The notes beneath the pieces were generated by a model. It was not told where the DNA came from. It worked only from the letters and a program-made list of their open reading frames with translations, and made no database searches. A DNA stretch of 64,000 nt, from contig SJCO01000004.1 in the NCBI GenBank assembly GCA_005217565.1, forward strand, positions 124,001-188,000, given 5' to 3'. This document shows, in pieces, positions 46,088 through 55,066 of the stretch (its first letter is position 1; every line of letters begins with the position of its first letter). Position numbers and translations under genes: made by a program. The DNA comes from Puteibacter caeruleilacunae. GTDB taxonomy: Bacteria > Bacteroidota > Bacteroidia > Bacteroidales > Prolixibacteraceae.

Positions 46088-46109
46088 TTATCTTTTTCAG
46101 CCCGATTAA

Positions 46110-47024
46110 TTACAATATAGTTCTTAGTTCTTTTACAATCTTATTGGTAAACTCAACTGCTCCGTTATGATTTAAGTGAACATTATCATTAAATAAACTA
46201 GGATCCTCAAGAAAATCATTGTTATTGACAATACCTACTGACTCATTCAAGGTTTTATAAACCTTTGTCTGTAATATATTTGATTGGATTAACATTGGTG
46301 AAAACGACAGGACTAATCGCACACCTTCTGCTTCGCATCTTTCTTTTAATTCATTTATTTTCCTGTAATAATCTTGTTTAATTCCATCAGTCAAACAATA
46401 TTGCTTTGTATACTTCTTAGGAACCCGATTTGCAGATATTGGAAATGCTTCATAGCCACCAGTAGACTTATAATCAGTTCCCATCAATCGTTGTGCGAAC
46501 ATAATCAATCGAGAATTATATCGATACATTCCTGATAGCATTTTCATTTGTTCCCAAGGTCCTATTGAGTGGATAACATTTTGCACATGCTTATTTTGGG
46601 GATAGAAAGGGTATAGCTCAACAAGGCCAGCTCCTTGTTCTTCATTATCACTTTCAAAAAATTCATCAGGATTAATATCCAGCATTATTACTCGAGGTTT
46701 ATCTGCTCTATTTATTATCGACGTGACTAAACAATAATGATATAAAAAGTTGGTTCCATCAAGTCCACAATTATACGCATCCATCTTTAAAGAATCTTTA
46801 ATAATCTGGGAAACGTAATGATGACTAGCGCGACTGTCACCGATAATAATGACTTCGGCATCAACCTTCATCATAGCATATTCTGTTTTGGAAGCATTGG
46901 GCGCCTTATTTACTGCTATTGCAAGTAATTTGTCAAAGATCCCACACACCCCTAAATCAATCAGCACAATCAATATTAAACTGATTATTACGAACTTTAC
47001 AAATCGAATTACATCTACACTCAT
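46110..47024 (-). CDS. SGNH/GDSL-like hydrolase partner of the MBOAT enzyme
   Basis: 304 residues from the preferred ATG at 47024 (MSVDVIRF), two bases after the MBOAT stop. A longer frame to 47087 would overlap the MBOAT gene and adds an unconvincing N-terminus. One N-terminal membrane anchor (VKFVIISLILIVLIDLGV) is followed by AEVIIIGDSRASHH, the block-I Ser motif, and a late FNDNVHLNHNGAVEF with the Asp-x-x-His pair (DNVH). The fold is that of AlgJ/AlgX-like O-acetyltransferase partners. It would pass acetyl from MBOAT to the glycan in the periplasm. Confidence 0.7.
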   Translation of the reverse strand: MSVDVIRFVKFVIISLILIVLIDLGVCGIFDKLLAIAVNKAPNASKTEYAMMKVDAEVIIIGDSRASHHYVSQIIKDSLKMDAYNCGLDGTNFLYHYCLVTSIINRADKPRVIMLDINPDEFFESDNEEQGAGLVELYPFYPQNKHVQNVIHSIGPWEQMKMLSGMYRYNSRLIMFAQRLMGTDYKSTGGYEAFPISANRVPKKYTKQYCLTDGIKQDYYRKINELKERCEAEGVRLVLSFSPMLIQSNILQTKVYKTLNESVGIVNNNDFLEDPSLFNDNVHLNHNGAVEFTNKIVKELRTIL

Positions 47025-47026
47025 CA

Positions 47027-48418
47027 CTAAAATTGAAAATATATAAACTGACCTCCATTGAACACTCCAATTAACAGAATTGCACAAGTAAGACTGAGTA
47101 CATATGCATATCTAGCTATGGTATTCTGCCCTATAGTTATGGCAAAATCGGAATAAAACTCGTCAATAAAATCCTTAAGTAACAATATAATAACACCTAG
47201 AAAGCCATAAGATAATGTTGTTTTATCTAAAAAAAGTGGCCCCTGCTTGAATAATATTCTATGTATGACAGAAAAAGCTACATCAATAGATTCAGCACGA
47301 AAGAAGATCCATCCTAACACAACCCCCACAATAGTAACAAACCAGTTAAATACTCTTCCTAACTTGAGAAAAAAACTCTTGGCCAACAATTCTCCAATAA
47401 GGTATATACCATGCAAACCTCCCCACATCAAAAATGTCCAGTTAGCTCCATGCCACATACCACTAACCAAGAAGGTAATAACGAGATTTCGATAATGCCT
47501 AGTCTTAGTAACACGATTCCCTCCCAATGGAATATATACATAGTCACCAAACCAAGTAGATAAGGAGATATGCCAACGTTTCCAAAATTCTTTGAAGGAT
47601 GTGGCAAAGTAAGGGCGTCTAAAATTTTCCATTAGATCGAATCCCATGATTCGTGCAGCACCAATTGCAATATTAGAATAACCCGCAAAATCGCAATATA
47701 TCTGAATGGCAAATAGAAGTGAAGCTAACAACAATGAAGAACCGCTATGATTACTGTAGTTGTCAAAAACTGCATCAACATAGATTGAAACACGATCGGC
47801 AACAACAACTTTCATAAAAAAACCCCAGAGCATTTGTTTTATGCCACTGATTGCTCTTTCATAATCAAAATCATATTGAGTTCTAAATTGCGGCAGTAGA
47901 TTTTTAGCACGCTCGATTGGTCCTGCCACTAATTGTGGGAAGAAAGATACAAAAAGCATATAGTTAACAAATCGCTTTTCTACAGAGATGCTCTTTCGAT
48001 ATACATCAATGGTGTATCCTATTGCTTGAAATGTATAAAATGATATACCAACAGGAAGAAGTAGTTGAAATTTCGGTATCTGCATACGCATACCGAACAG
48101 TTGCAAGGCCTCGAAAATCGACTCCGTAAGAAAATTGTAATACTTAAATACAAATAATATCCCAAAGTTTACAACGAGATTCCCCACCAATAACCCCTTT
48201 CGGAACGAATTATTTGTTGTTGAGCCTATCTTCTGTGCAACCAAATAAGTAGTTAACGAAGAAAAGAAAATGAGTATTGCATAAACAGGTTCCCAATTCA
48301 TATAGAAATAATAGCTTGCGATCAACAAGAATACATTTCTATACTTATAAGGAAGTAGAAAATATACAATACAGATTAAAGGAAAAAAGATTAAAAACTT
48401 AAATGAATTAAATAACAT
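47027..48418 (-). CDS. MBOAT-family O-acyltransferase (AlgI-like)
   Basis: 463 residues, about 10-12 membrane helices. The MBOAT signature SFKEFWKRWHISLSTWFGDY and the catalytic His in VSGMWHGANWTFLMWG are clear. LLPVGISFYTFQAIGYTID is also typical of AlgI/PatA/DltB-type enzymes. It moves acyl groups across the inner membrane for O-acetylation of the polysaccharide. It is the first gene of the sugar operon, after a 750-base gap, so a promoter probably lies upstream. Confidence 0.92.
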   Translation of the reverse strand: MLFNSFKFLIFFPLICIVYFLLPYKYRNVFLLIASYYFYMNWEPVYAILIFFSSLTTYLVAQKIGSTTNNSFRKGLLVGNLVVNFGILFVFKYYNFLTESIFEALQLFGMRMQIPKFQLLLPVGISFYTFQAIGYTIDVYRKSISVEKRFVNYMLFVSFFPQLVAGPIERAKNLLPQFRTQYDFDYERAISGIKQMLWGFFMKVVVADRVSIYVDAVFDNYSNHSGSSLLLASLLFAIQIYCDFAGYSNIAIGAARIMGFDLMENFRRPYFATSFKEFWKRWHISLSTWFGDYVYIPLGGNRVTKTRHYRNLVITFLVSGMWHGANWTFLMWGGLHGIYLIGELLAKSFFLKLGRVFNWFVTIVGVVLGWIFFRAESIDVAFSVIHRILFKQGPLFLDKTTLSYGFLGVIILLLKDFIDEFYSDFAITIGQNTIARYAYVLSLTCAILLIGVFNGGQFIYFQF

Positions 48419-49019
48419 ACCAGCCCTCCAGATACAGCTCCGCCTCCTCAGTCACACTTACAACACGACTGTTATGTCATCTAGAAATATAGAAATAGAC
48501 CTTCAGAATCAACAATTGTCTTATAACTGTTGACTTTAAAACTTTATCTTTCAAAACTAGATGTTAGGAAGCAGAAACTCCTGTATAATTTTTTGCCTTG
48601 GATGTTTATGAAATGCTGGTATAATAAGTTGATCGCTTAGTTAAGTTAGTTATTATATCACCTGAATTCTCAGATGAATATTTCATGTTAGCTGCCTACC
48701 CCTTATATTTTGCCAGTTTAGATAAAATAAACTTACTCTATCGTCTATTTCCCATCTTTAATCGTTAAACATCCACCTGACATTTTAACTCTATATTCAA
48801 TTGTATCTCTCGCAAACTTCCACTTATCATATTTACCACCTCATTTACAATTGAACAGAGAATATTTCACCTCAATTTTTCTTGCGCGTGAATAAACTAA
48901 ATATAACTTTCCTATTCAAGTTTTTTTGACCAACGGCATCTTTTTTAGGATTAATGACTGTTTTTATTTAATAAAACCACTTTTTCACACCATAAAAACA
49001 CCTATTTCATTCATAAAAA
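48419..49019. other. Gap before the sugar operon
   Basis: About 600 noncoding, AT-rich bases between the terminator after the Wza-like gene and the MBOAT start. It should contain the promoter and possibly a long leader of the sugar operon. I did not find a clear Bacteroidota promoter pair, and there is no UpxY-type regulator nearby. Confidence 0.45.
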
Positions 49020-49066
49020 AAGCAAGTATACTGCTGAATATTTACTATACAAACAGAATACTTGCC
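49020..49066 (-). terminator. Rho-independent terminator after the Wza-like gene
   Basis: On the minus strand GCAAGTATTCTG pairs with CAGTATACTTGC around an AT loop and is followed by a run of seven T. It separates the chain-length/export unit from the sugar operon. Confidence 0.75.
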
Positions 49067-49171
49067 TTTCTACAGTGCATTGATATGCTTAGCATATATT
49101 ACATACTCAATCCATAAACCTCAGAATCCCAAGCATTTTCCCAACAACTTCCGATTAAAAAACAGATAATA

Positions 49172-49789
49172 CTATTGCGTAATAGCAATAACACTTCCCA
49201 AAATACTAGTAAAGAAAGTCAATCGAGCCCAGTTAAACTCATTTTTCTCCTGTACAAACAGCGTATCTCCAGCGTTTAAATCTCCAAGCAAATTAGGATC
49301 TCTCAGAAAACTTTTCATCTTAACCTGATCGGTCTCTCCATTAGCCCTGATTACTTTGAGGTATTTAACCCGTCTAGCATTTTTTATCCCTCCTGCACGA
49401 CTCAACCCCGTCAACACACTAACAGGCTGAAATATTTGATATTGACCTGGTCGATTCAAATACCCTAATACATTCACTTGCTGATTCTGAATTGTTCTAA
49501 TATAAACAGTGACAATAGGATCAACAACGTATGTTTTTAATGCGACTTGAATATTTTTCGACAATTCCGACGGTGTCAATCCGGCTGCTTTAATAAAACC
49601 AATAGCCGGAAACTGAACACTTCCATCAGGCAACACCATAACATCTATCACTTCAAATTCGGGATGTTCCATTACAGTTATATTAAGCTTATCCCCCTTC
49701 TGTATTTTAAATTCCTGCTGTGCTAATCCTGAAATACAACACAACAAGAATGAAAAGATTCCAACAAATTTTACTACCTGACGACTCAT
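49172..49789 (-). CDS. Wza-like polysaccharide export protein
   Basis: 205 residues. A signal peptide (FVGIFSFLLCCISGLAQ) is followed by the Poly_export domain (FKIQKGDKLNITVMEHPEF, PDGSVQFPAIGFIKAAGL) and an SLBB domain (VNVLGYLNRPGQYQI, LSRAGGIKNARRVK). The C-terminal LTFFTSILGSVIAITQ is hydrophobic, where canonical Wza has its outer-membrane amphipathic helix. Shorter than E. coli Wza (379 aa), with one SLBB instead of two, as is usual for Bacteroidota. The Cys pair in the signal region is not a good lipobox. Confidence 0.88.
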   Translation of the reverse strand: MSRQVVKFVGIFSFLLCCISGLAQQEFKIQKGDKLNITVMEHPEFEVIDVMVLPDGSVQFPAIGFIKAAGLTPSELSKNIQVALKTYVVDPIVTVYIRTIQNQQVNVLGYLNRPGQYQIFQPVSVLTGLSRAGGIKNARRVKYLKVIRANGETDQVKMKSFLRDPNLLGDLNAGDTLFVQEKNEFNWARLTFFTSILGSVIAITQ

Positions 49790-49812
49790 GATTTTTACAA
49801 TTTAGTATATTC

Positions 49813-50985
49813 CTAATACAATATTTGCTTTTGCGTTTCATTGGTGTTCTTAAAAGTCTCTCTATCTGACGACTCATTTAGAATACGTTTACCCGACTGA
49901 TCTGGAATATAGAACCACCTATCTTCCTTCTTTTGATAATGCCCTGGCAGAGTCCCGTATCGTACCTGTAATCGCTCTCCTACCGAAGAAGCAAGTTCTA
50001 AAGCCACATCAACAGTTAAATTGGAATTAAACCTCAACTGCTGCACAATCTCCCTTACAATGTTAACCTGCTCAATTGGACTATTTTGATTAAAACGTTT
50101 GCGTAGTGCTGCAATCATCTTTTTTTGCCTCATCTGCCTCATCTGATAAGCTAAGTCAAGATTATTGGTTTCGAGCTGCAAATGCTCCAAGCTCTTCTTA
50201 CTCTTCTTTCCTTTACTTCTGTAGTTTTCTTTATTAATGAAACGAATGTACTCCCACGCATGAAAACCATCCAGTTCTTGCACCCCCGTCTTTCTTCCAT
50301 AAGCTCGTGCATAATCTGAGTCCACATCAATATAAACACCATTCAGTTTATCGACCATACTAATAAATGTCTCTCTATTCTGGGTAAAATAGTAATCAAT
50401 TTGATATCCTAACTTTTTCTCAACAATTTCAACTGTCTTTTCTAGCCCCAAAGTAAAGTATACATCCATTAAGCGATATTCATTCGACAACATTACTGTT
50501 GAATGAGGCAAATACATTACACTGATATATTGCTTCGTCGGATAATAGGTTACTAAGAAATATACTGCTGGGAATCCAATATATAAAACAGTAATTTTCT
50601 TTTCATCTTCTGGACGTCGTATAACGTCAGGCAAGGCATTCACTGCAGAGTCAAGATCAAGCTCATAACCACGACATGGAATATGATATACACTATCTTG
50701 CTGGATAATATGATCGAAATCGATTCGGCTCACATCTGCACTAGGTCGGAGTCCATGTCCTGCTGCAATTAAAGACGCCAGGTCAGAACCTACAGGCAAC
50801 CGATAAACTGCTCGCTTATTAACACAACCACAAAGCCCTGCTGTTGTAAAACGTTTAACTGATTTAAATTCTGGTTTTGGAAACAACAGATAAACTGCTA
50901 TTCCACATAAAAAACACACAATAGATATAAAAATAATCTTACGCCTTCTGTAATTTACAGGACGCCTTTCATTAGGGTATCGCAT
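49813..50985 (-). CDS. SLBB plus LytR-CpsA-Psr (LCP)-like membrane protein
   Basis: 390 residues. A membrane anchor lies at about 17-35, then an SLBB-like segment (NKRAVYRLPVGSDLASLIAA...DSVYHIP, about 56-103), then an LCP-like domain from about 130 (ITVLYIG, YISVMYLPHSTVML, EKKLGYQIDYYFTQNRETF, VDKLNGVYIDV, LDGFHAWEYIRF). LCP enzymes attach glycopolymers to cell-wall carriers in Gram-positive bacteria. Several hallmark residues are changed here: the 'R-S-D-T' Arg/Asp stretch is absent and the 'PRDT' position reads PHST. Activity may therefore be lost or altered. It is encoded between the Wzc-like kinase and the export protein. Whether it acts as ligase or scaffold is open. Confidence 0.7.
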   Translation of the reverse strand: MRYPNERRPVNYRRRKIIFISIVCFLCGIAVYLLFPKPEFKSVKRFTTAGLCGCVNKRAVYRLPVGSDLASLIAAGHGLRPSADVSRIDFDHIIQQDSVYHIPCRGYELDLDSAVNALPDVIRRPEDEKKITVLYIGFPAVYFLVTYYPTKQYISVMYLPHSTVMLSNEYRLMDVYFTLGLEKTVEIVEKKLGYQIDYYFTQNRETFISMVDKLNGVYIDVDSDYARAYGRKTGVQELDGFHAWEYIRFINKENYRSKGKKSKKSLEHLQLETNNLDLAYQMRQMRQKKMIAALRKRFNQNSPIEQVNIVREIVQQLRFNSNLTVDVALELASSVGERLQVRYGTLPGHYQKKEDRWFYIPDQSGKRILNESSDRETFKNTNETQKQILY

Positions 50986-51002
50986 AATTCCACCACCGTT
51001 TA

Positions 51003-53795
51003 CTACTTACAAAATACAATTGCCTGAAAATTCGACTCTTCTCGAATTTCCTTTGCTCTCTCTTTTGCTTCTTCTTTACTTTTAAATGCCCCAACCACAA
51101 CAATATGAAGACCTTGAGCTGTTCCACCAAACAGACTAGCAGAATATCCTTCTGACTGTAAGTCTTTAATCAATTGCTCTGCATAATTCAAATTCTTAAA
51201 ACAACCTGCACTAATATGATATTGTTTTTCTGATTGTTTTAACTGAACATTTTCATCTGATTTAATTTGGTTAGTCTTAGGTTTAATTGAATTCCTTATT
51301 CCATTAGCACCAACTGCCTTATTTTGCGTTAAAGAATTATTCACCTCACGTGGAGTCCCAGAATACATATAATCAACTGAAGATTCCTCCTTCATATCAA
51401 CAACAGTTTTCTCTACCTTGGCTTCAATAATATCACCACTTGAACTACCAACAACACCTGCTTGCTCATAAAAAATAACATCTTCATTGTTGTTCTTTCT
51501 AAATGTCGATCGCAAGGCAAAACCCAACAAACTAGCAGAAACAGTGACTAACACCAGTAGTGTAACAATCTTTCGAGATTTTGCTGAACCAACTCCACCA
51601 CTTTCAGCTGTTGCTGCTGGTTCCTGTGCTGGATCACCTTTCTTCTTCGCACCTTTTTCCTGTCTCAGGATTCCATCATGACGTTTAGAATAGTAATAAT
51701 TGTAATAGTTATACTTGCAATATGGATCAAGCACGTTTTGCTTCACACCTAGGATAATCGCACCAAGCTTATCAACCTTCATATGGGAAGTTTTTTTGAT
51801 CACCCGGTCCATGTCGCTACGCGTTGTTTCAAACAATTTTGCAAGGAAAATCAATCCATCAACCTGATCGAGAAATCCAGCGACTTCAGGAATATATAAC
51901 AACGCAGGAGTATCAAAGAACACCAGATCATACTTCCTTGCCACCTCACTCATAAAGTTATTAAAACGCTTACTATCGTAATAGATATTAGCATTATAAT
52001 GATTCTGCCCTACACCAATTGCAAATAAGTTATTAAAAGGTGTTTTTTCTGTTACTTCATCCAACTCTAAATTCCCAAATAAATAATCTTGCAGTCCCAG
52101 ATGAGATCTAATTCCAAGATTATGGGTTAGCATAGGAGAATAGGTATCCAAATCAACTATCAGAACTTTTCTTCCGGTTAATGCCATTTCCTGAGCAAGC
52201 AAGAATGAACTAAACGTCTTTCCTTCTTTTTGGTTAGCACTTACCATGGCTACCAACTTTCCGTCTCCTCTGCGTTGATTAAAATTGATACGAATTTCAG
52301 CCATCTCATGAACCATTATACCGTCTTTCAACTTCATCGGTTCATCAATTAACTCTCGTATTGTATGTTGTTTCTTGCGATGACGAATAGTACCTAGAAT
52401 TGGCAATGTAAAAAACTTCTCGAAGTCAGAAACCAACCTAATACGATTATCAATAAAATCTAATCCTACAACAACAGCCAATGCTAAGAATAATCCTAAT
52501 ATAAATCCCAGAATCAAGAAGAATGCCTTAGCCTTTTGATTAGGTTGTGTAGGAATCAATGGTTCATCAATCAATATAAAGCGACTGTTCTTTCCATGTA
52601 AAGCTGCTTCTACCTCTATAATTTTTGAGTTAAGCATATTAATGGTACCAAGCAACAACTCACGTCTTCTTAGAAGATCAGAGAATCCATTAGACTTCAC
52701 TCCTGGGGTTAACTGTTTTTCAAACTCTTTAATTACTTTCTCTAATGAGATAACTTTAGCTGAAAGTGATATTTCATCAATACCTGTCTGAATATAATCC
52801 GACATCAATCGCTCCTTCAATGGATTTACAGATAGGTTTTTAACCTCTACATTCTGTTCAATCCCATTTTTAAGCATCATCTCCACTTTTGCAATATTAT
52901 TGCGAATTCCTTTAACAACAGGGTGATCATCTTTGTACTTGGTAAGACTTCGTGCTAAATCAACATGTAAATTCATCAACTGCACCTTCAACGGCTCAGT
53001 AAACGACACCTCTTTCATTAAAGTATCCTTTTGATTGGTTATCTCATGCTTGATTTGATTTTTAGTCGCACGCATTGCTGCTAGCTCAATACGACTATCA
53101 TTTAGAGTTTTCTTATAGTTCTCATAAATCGTTTTGAGTTGTTCCAAGCCTTTTAATTCATGAATATTCAACCTGGAATTGAGTTTCAATATTTCTTTTT
53201 CCAGATCAGAAAGTTGTGTTTTATTGTTACCTAACTGACTGTACAAATATTCGATAGTTTTTTCAAAGCCTACTTTATGATTCATCTCATCCAATTGGTT
53301 AAGAGATTTCACATATGCTCGTGCCAATGGAAGGATTACTGCAGTATCATGAACTGACAGCTGAACTGTGTAGATATTGTCGAGTTTCTTTCCTCGACTA
53401 ACACGGAATATTTCTCTTAATTGAGGGGAAGAATATTGACATCCTGAATTATCATGTACAAGATTTAACAAGCGCTCTGAATTCATAACCTTCTCCCAGT
53501 ATTCCTCATCAAAGTTTGTAAATCCAGGTGCATCGATTTGCTGAAAATATTGCTCCACCACACAATCGTAATAGATCCCAAAGCTGGTATTGTACTTTTT
53601 ATCCAGTCGGAGAGAGTAGAGAACTGCTAACACAGCACAGATCACAGGTACTGTAATTAAGATCCATTTGTAATGTAATAAGACTAAAAGATATCGACGA
53701 AAATCGATACGAGGTTCCTGCAAATACGATTCAATATATCGATCGAATTCTTCCGCCCCATTTAACTGCCTTTTCTTATTTACCCATTTCTCCAT
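51003..53795 (-). CDS. Wzc-like chain-length regulator/tyrosine kinase fused to a SPOR domain
   Basis: 930 residues. Wzz domain with membrane helices at about 38-66 and 425-447 and a long coiled-coil between them. BY-kinase domain with SANQKEGKTFSSF (Walker A), VLIVDLDTYSPML (A') and YDLVFFDTPALL (B). A Tyr-rich cluster lies at about 690-710 (YCKYNYYNYYYSK). In place of ending there, the protein continues with a third membrane helix (IVTLLVLVTVSASLLGFAL, about 743-761), a polar linker and a C-terminal SPOR domain (about 858-930). SPOR domains bind denuded peptidoglycan, so the extra part could tether the export complex to the wall. A single frame, no sign of artificial fusion. Confidence 0.9.
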   Translation of the reverse strand: MEKWVNKKRQLNGAEEFDRYIESYLQEPRIDFRRYLLVLLHYKWILITVPVICAVLAVLYSLRLDKKYNTSFGIYYDCVVEQYFQQIDAPGFTNFDEEYWEKVMNSERLLNLVHDNSGCQYSSPQLREIFRVSRGKKLDNIYTVQLSVHDTAVILPLARAYVKSLNQLDEMNHKVGFEKTIEYLYSQLGNNKTQLSDLEKEILKLNSRLNIHELKGLEQLKTIYENYKKTLNDSRIELAAMRATKNQIKHEITNQKDTLMKEVSFTEPLKVQLMNLHVDLARSLTKYKDDHPVVKGIRNNIAKVEMMLKNGIEQNVEVKNLSVNPLKERLMSDYIQTGIDEISLSAKVISLEKVIKEFEKQLTPGVKSNGFSDLLRRRELLLGTINMLNSKIIEVEAALHGKNSRFILIDEPLIPTQPNQKAKAFFLILGFILGLFLALAVVVGLDFIDNRIRLVSDFEKFFTLPILGTIRHRKKQHTIRELIDEPMKLKDGIMVHEMAEIRINFNQRRGDGKLVAMVSANQKEGKTFSSFLLAQEMALTGRKVLIVDLDTYSPMLTHNLGIRSHLGLQDYLFGNLELDEVTEKTPFNNLFAIGVGQNHYNANIYYDSKRFNNFMSEVARKYDLVFFDTPALLYIPEVAGFLDQVDGLIFLAKLFETTRSDMDRVIKKTSHMKVDKLGAIILGVKQNVLDPYCKYNYYNYYYSKRHDGILRQEKGAKKKGDPAQEPAATAESGGVGSAKSRKIVTLLVLVTVSASLLGFALRSTFRKNNNEDVIFYEQAGVVGSSSGDIIEAKVEKTVVDMKEESSVDYMYSGTPREVNNSLTQNKAVGANGIRNSIKPKTNQIKSDENVQLKQSEKQYHISAGCFKNLNYAEQLIKDLQSEGYSASLFGGTAQGLHIVVVGAFKSKEEAKERAKEIREESNFQAIVFCK

Positions 53796-54133
53796 ACACT
53801 CACATTATGCCTAATAGTACTTTATACTCCGCCTTCACCTAACATCATAAATATGCTACCCATCCTCTTAATCAACAAAAAACTAATAATCTTTTGGAAA
53901 AATTCACCACCTCTTTATTATTTGCTTTTCACCTCAAAGGCAAAAATAAAATAATTAGCATATGTTTAATAATATAATCGGTTAATTTTTTGTAGAAACA
54001 GGAAAATTATTAGTAAAATTCACATTAAGTTATGTGAATGAGCTGACAAAAGTAAATATACCGCCACAAACAAAAATAGCATCTGGTTAACAGATGCTGT
54101 TCAAAGAATATATTTTCAAGTAAATCTCTATGT
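53796..54133. promoter_or_regulatory. Intergenic region between the two Wzc-like genes, palindrome and candidate promoter
   Basis: TTCACAT-TAAGTT-ATGTGAA (54019-54038) is a perfect palindromic hairpin, either operator or weak terminator of the upstream gene. Nearer the start of the large Wzc gene, on the minus strand, a TTTG (53876-53879) and a TATTTATG (53846-53853) stand 22 bases apart, close to the Bacteroidota TTTG-N19-21-TAnnTTTG pattern but with one mismatch. Confidence 0.4.
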
Positions 54134-55066
54134 TTATCCTGCTACATTTTGAAAAGCGACTTTACGTTTTAATGGATGTGCCAACGGTAAGTCCTCGGTA
54201 TCATACTCAGGAAGCATTGATCTTCGTCTACGCTTATAATATTCGTGTTTCTTCCCATAAGTATCAAGTTCTGTTTCGCTAACACCAATAACAATCGCAC
54301 CTAACTTTGTGATATCAATTAGCTTTGTTTTACTTAACAAACGATTAAAGCTCGATCTAGAAGTTTCCTTTATTTTTACGGTATAAACTAATCCATCAAC
54401 TTTCTGCAAGAATTCAGCAACCTCTGGAACATACAACAAAGCTGGAGTATCAAAGAATACCATATCGTAATGAGAAGACACCTCATTTAAAAAACTCTCA
54501 AAACGTTGACTATCGTAATATATTTCAGTATTGTAGAAATTCTGTCCCACTCCTACTATGTCCAGATTAGCAAATTTTGTAGAGTAAGTTACTTCATCAA
54601 GCGACATTTCTCCAAAAAGATAATCTTGCAATCCAGATTTTCCTTTCACTTGCATGTCGTTTGACATCATTGGAGAATAAACATCTAAATCAACTATCAA
54701 AACTCTTTTTCCTGTTTGTGCAACTTCCTGTGCAAGCAAAAATGATGTTAATGTTTTTCCTTCTTTTGATCCAGGACTAACCAATCCAACTAATTTACCA
54801 TCACCTAAACGCTGACTGAAGTTCACTCTTGCCTCACCTAGTTCTTTTCTATAATTATTATCGTTCAACGCCTCTGGATTGCTGTTAAATTCTCTCACAG
54901 AAGTATATTTATCCCTCGACTGAAATGCGCCAAGAACTGGAATAGAAAAGAATTTCTCAAAGTCAGAGACCATGCGAATTCTGTTATCAATTAAATCGAT
55001 ACCAAAGATGATTAATGCGGCTACTCCCAATCCGAAAAATAATCCTATTGCAATATAAAACAACAT
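54134..55066 (-). CDS. Truncated Wzc-like tyrosine kinase (kinase domain with one membrane helix)
   Basis: 310 residues, strongly similar to the kinase half of the large Wzc: SPGSKEGKTLTSF (Walker A), VLIVDLDVYSPMM (A'), YDMVFFDTPALL (B) and a basic/Tyr tail (HEYYKRRRRS). It begins with the last Wzz membrane helix (FYIAIGLFFGLGVAALIIF). The periplasmic Wzz part is absent, and the DNA upstream of the ATG does not encode it. There is no SPOR domain. It could be a Wze-like separate kinase or a decayed duplicate; the intact motifs favour function. Confidence 0.75.
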   Translation of the reverse strand: MLFYIAIGLFFGLGVAALIIFGIDLIDNRIRMVSDFEKFFSIPVLGAFQSRDKYTSVREFNSNPEALNDNNYRKELGEARVNFSQRLGDGKLVGLVSPGSKEGKTLTSFLLAQEVAQTGKRVLIVDLDVYSPMMSNDMQVKGKSGLQDYLFGEMSLDEVTYSTKFANLDIVGVGQNFYNTEIYYDSQRFESFLNEVSSHYDMVFFDTPALLYVPEVAEFLQKVDGLVYTVKIKETSRSSFNRLLSKTKLIDITKLGAIVIGVSETELDTYGKKHEYYKRRRRSMLPEYDTEDLPLAHPLKRKVAFQNVAG

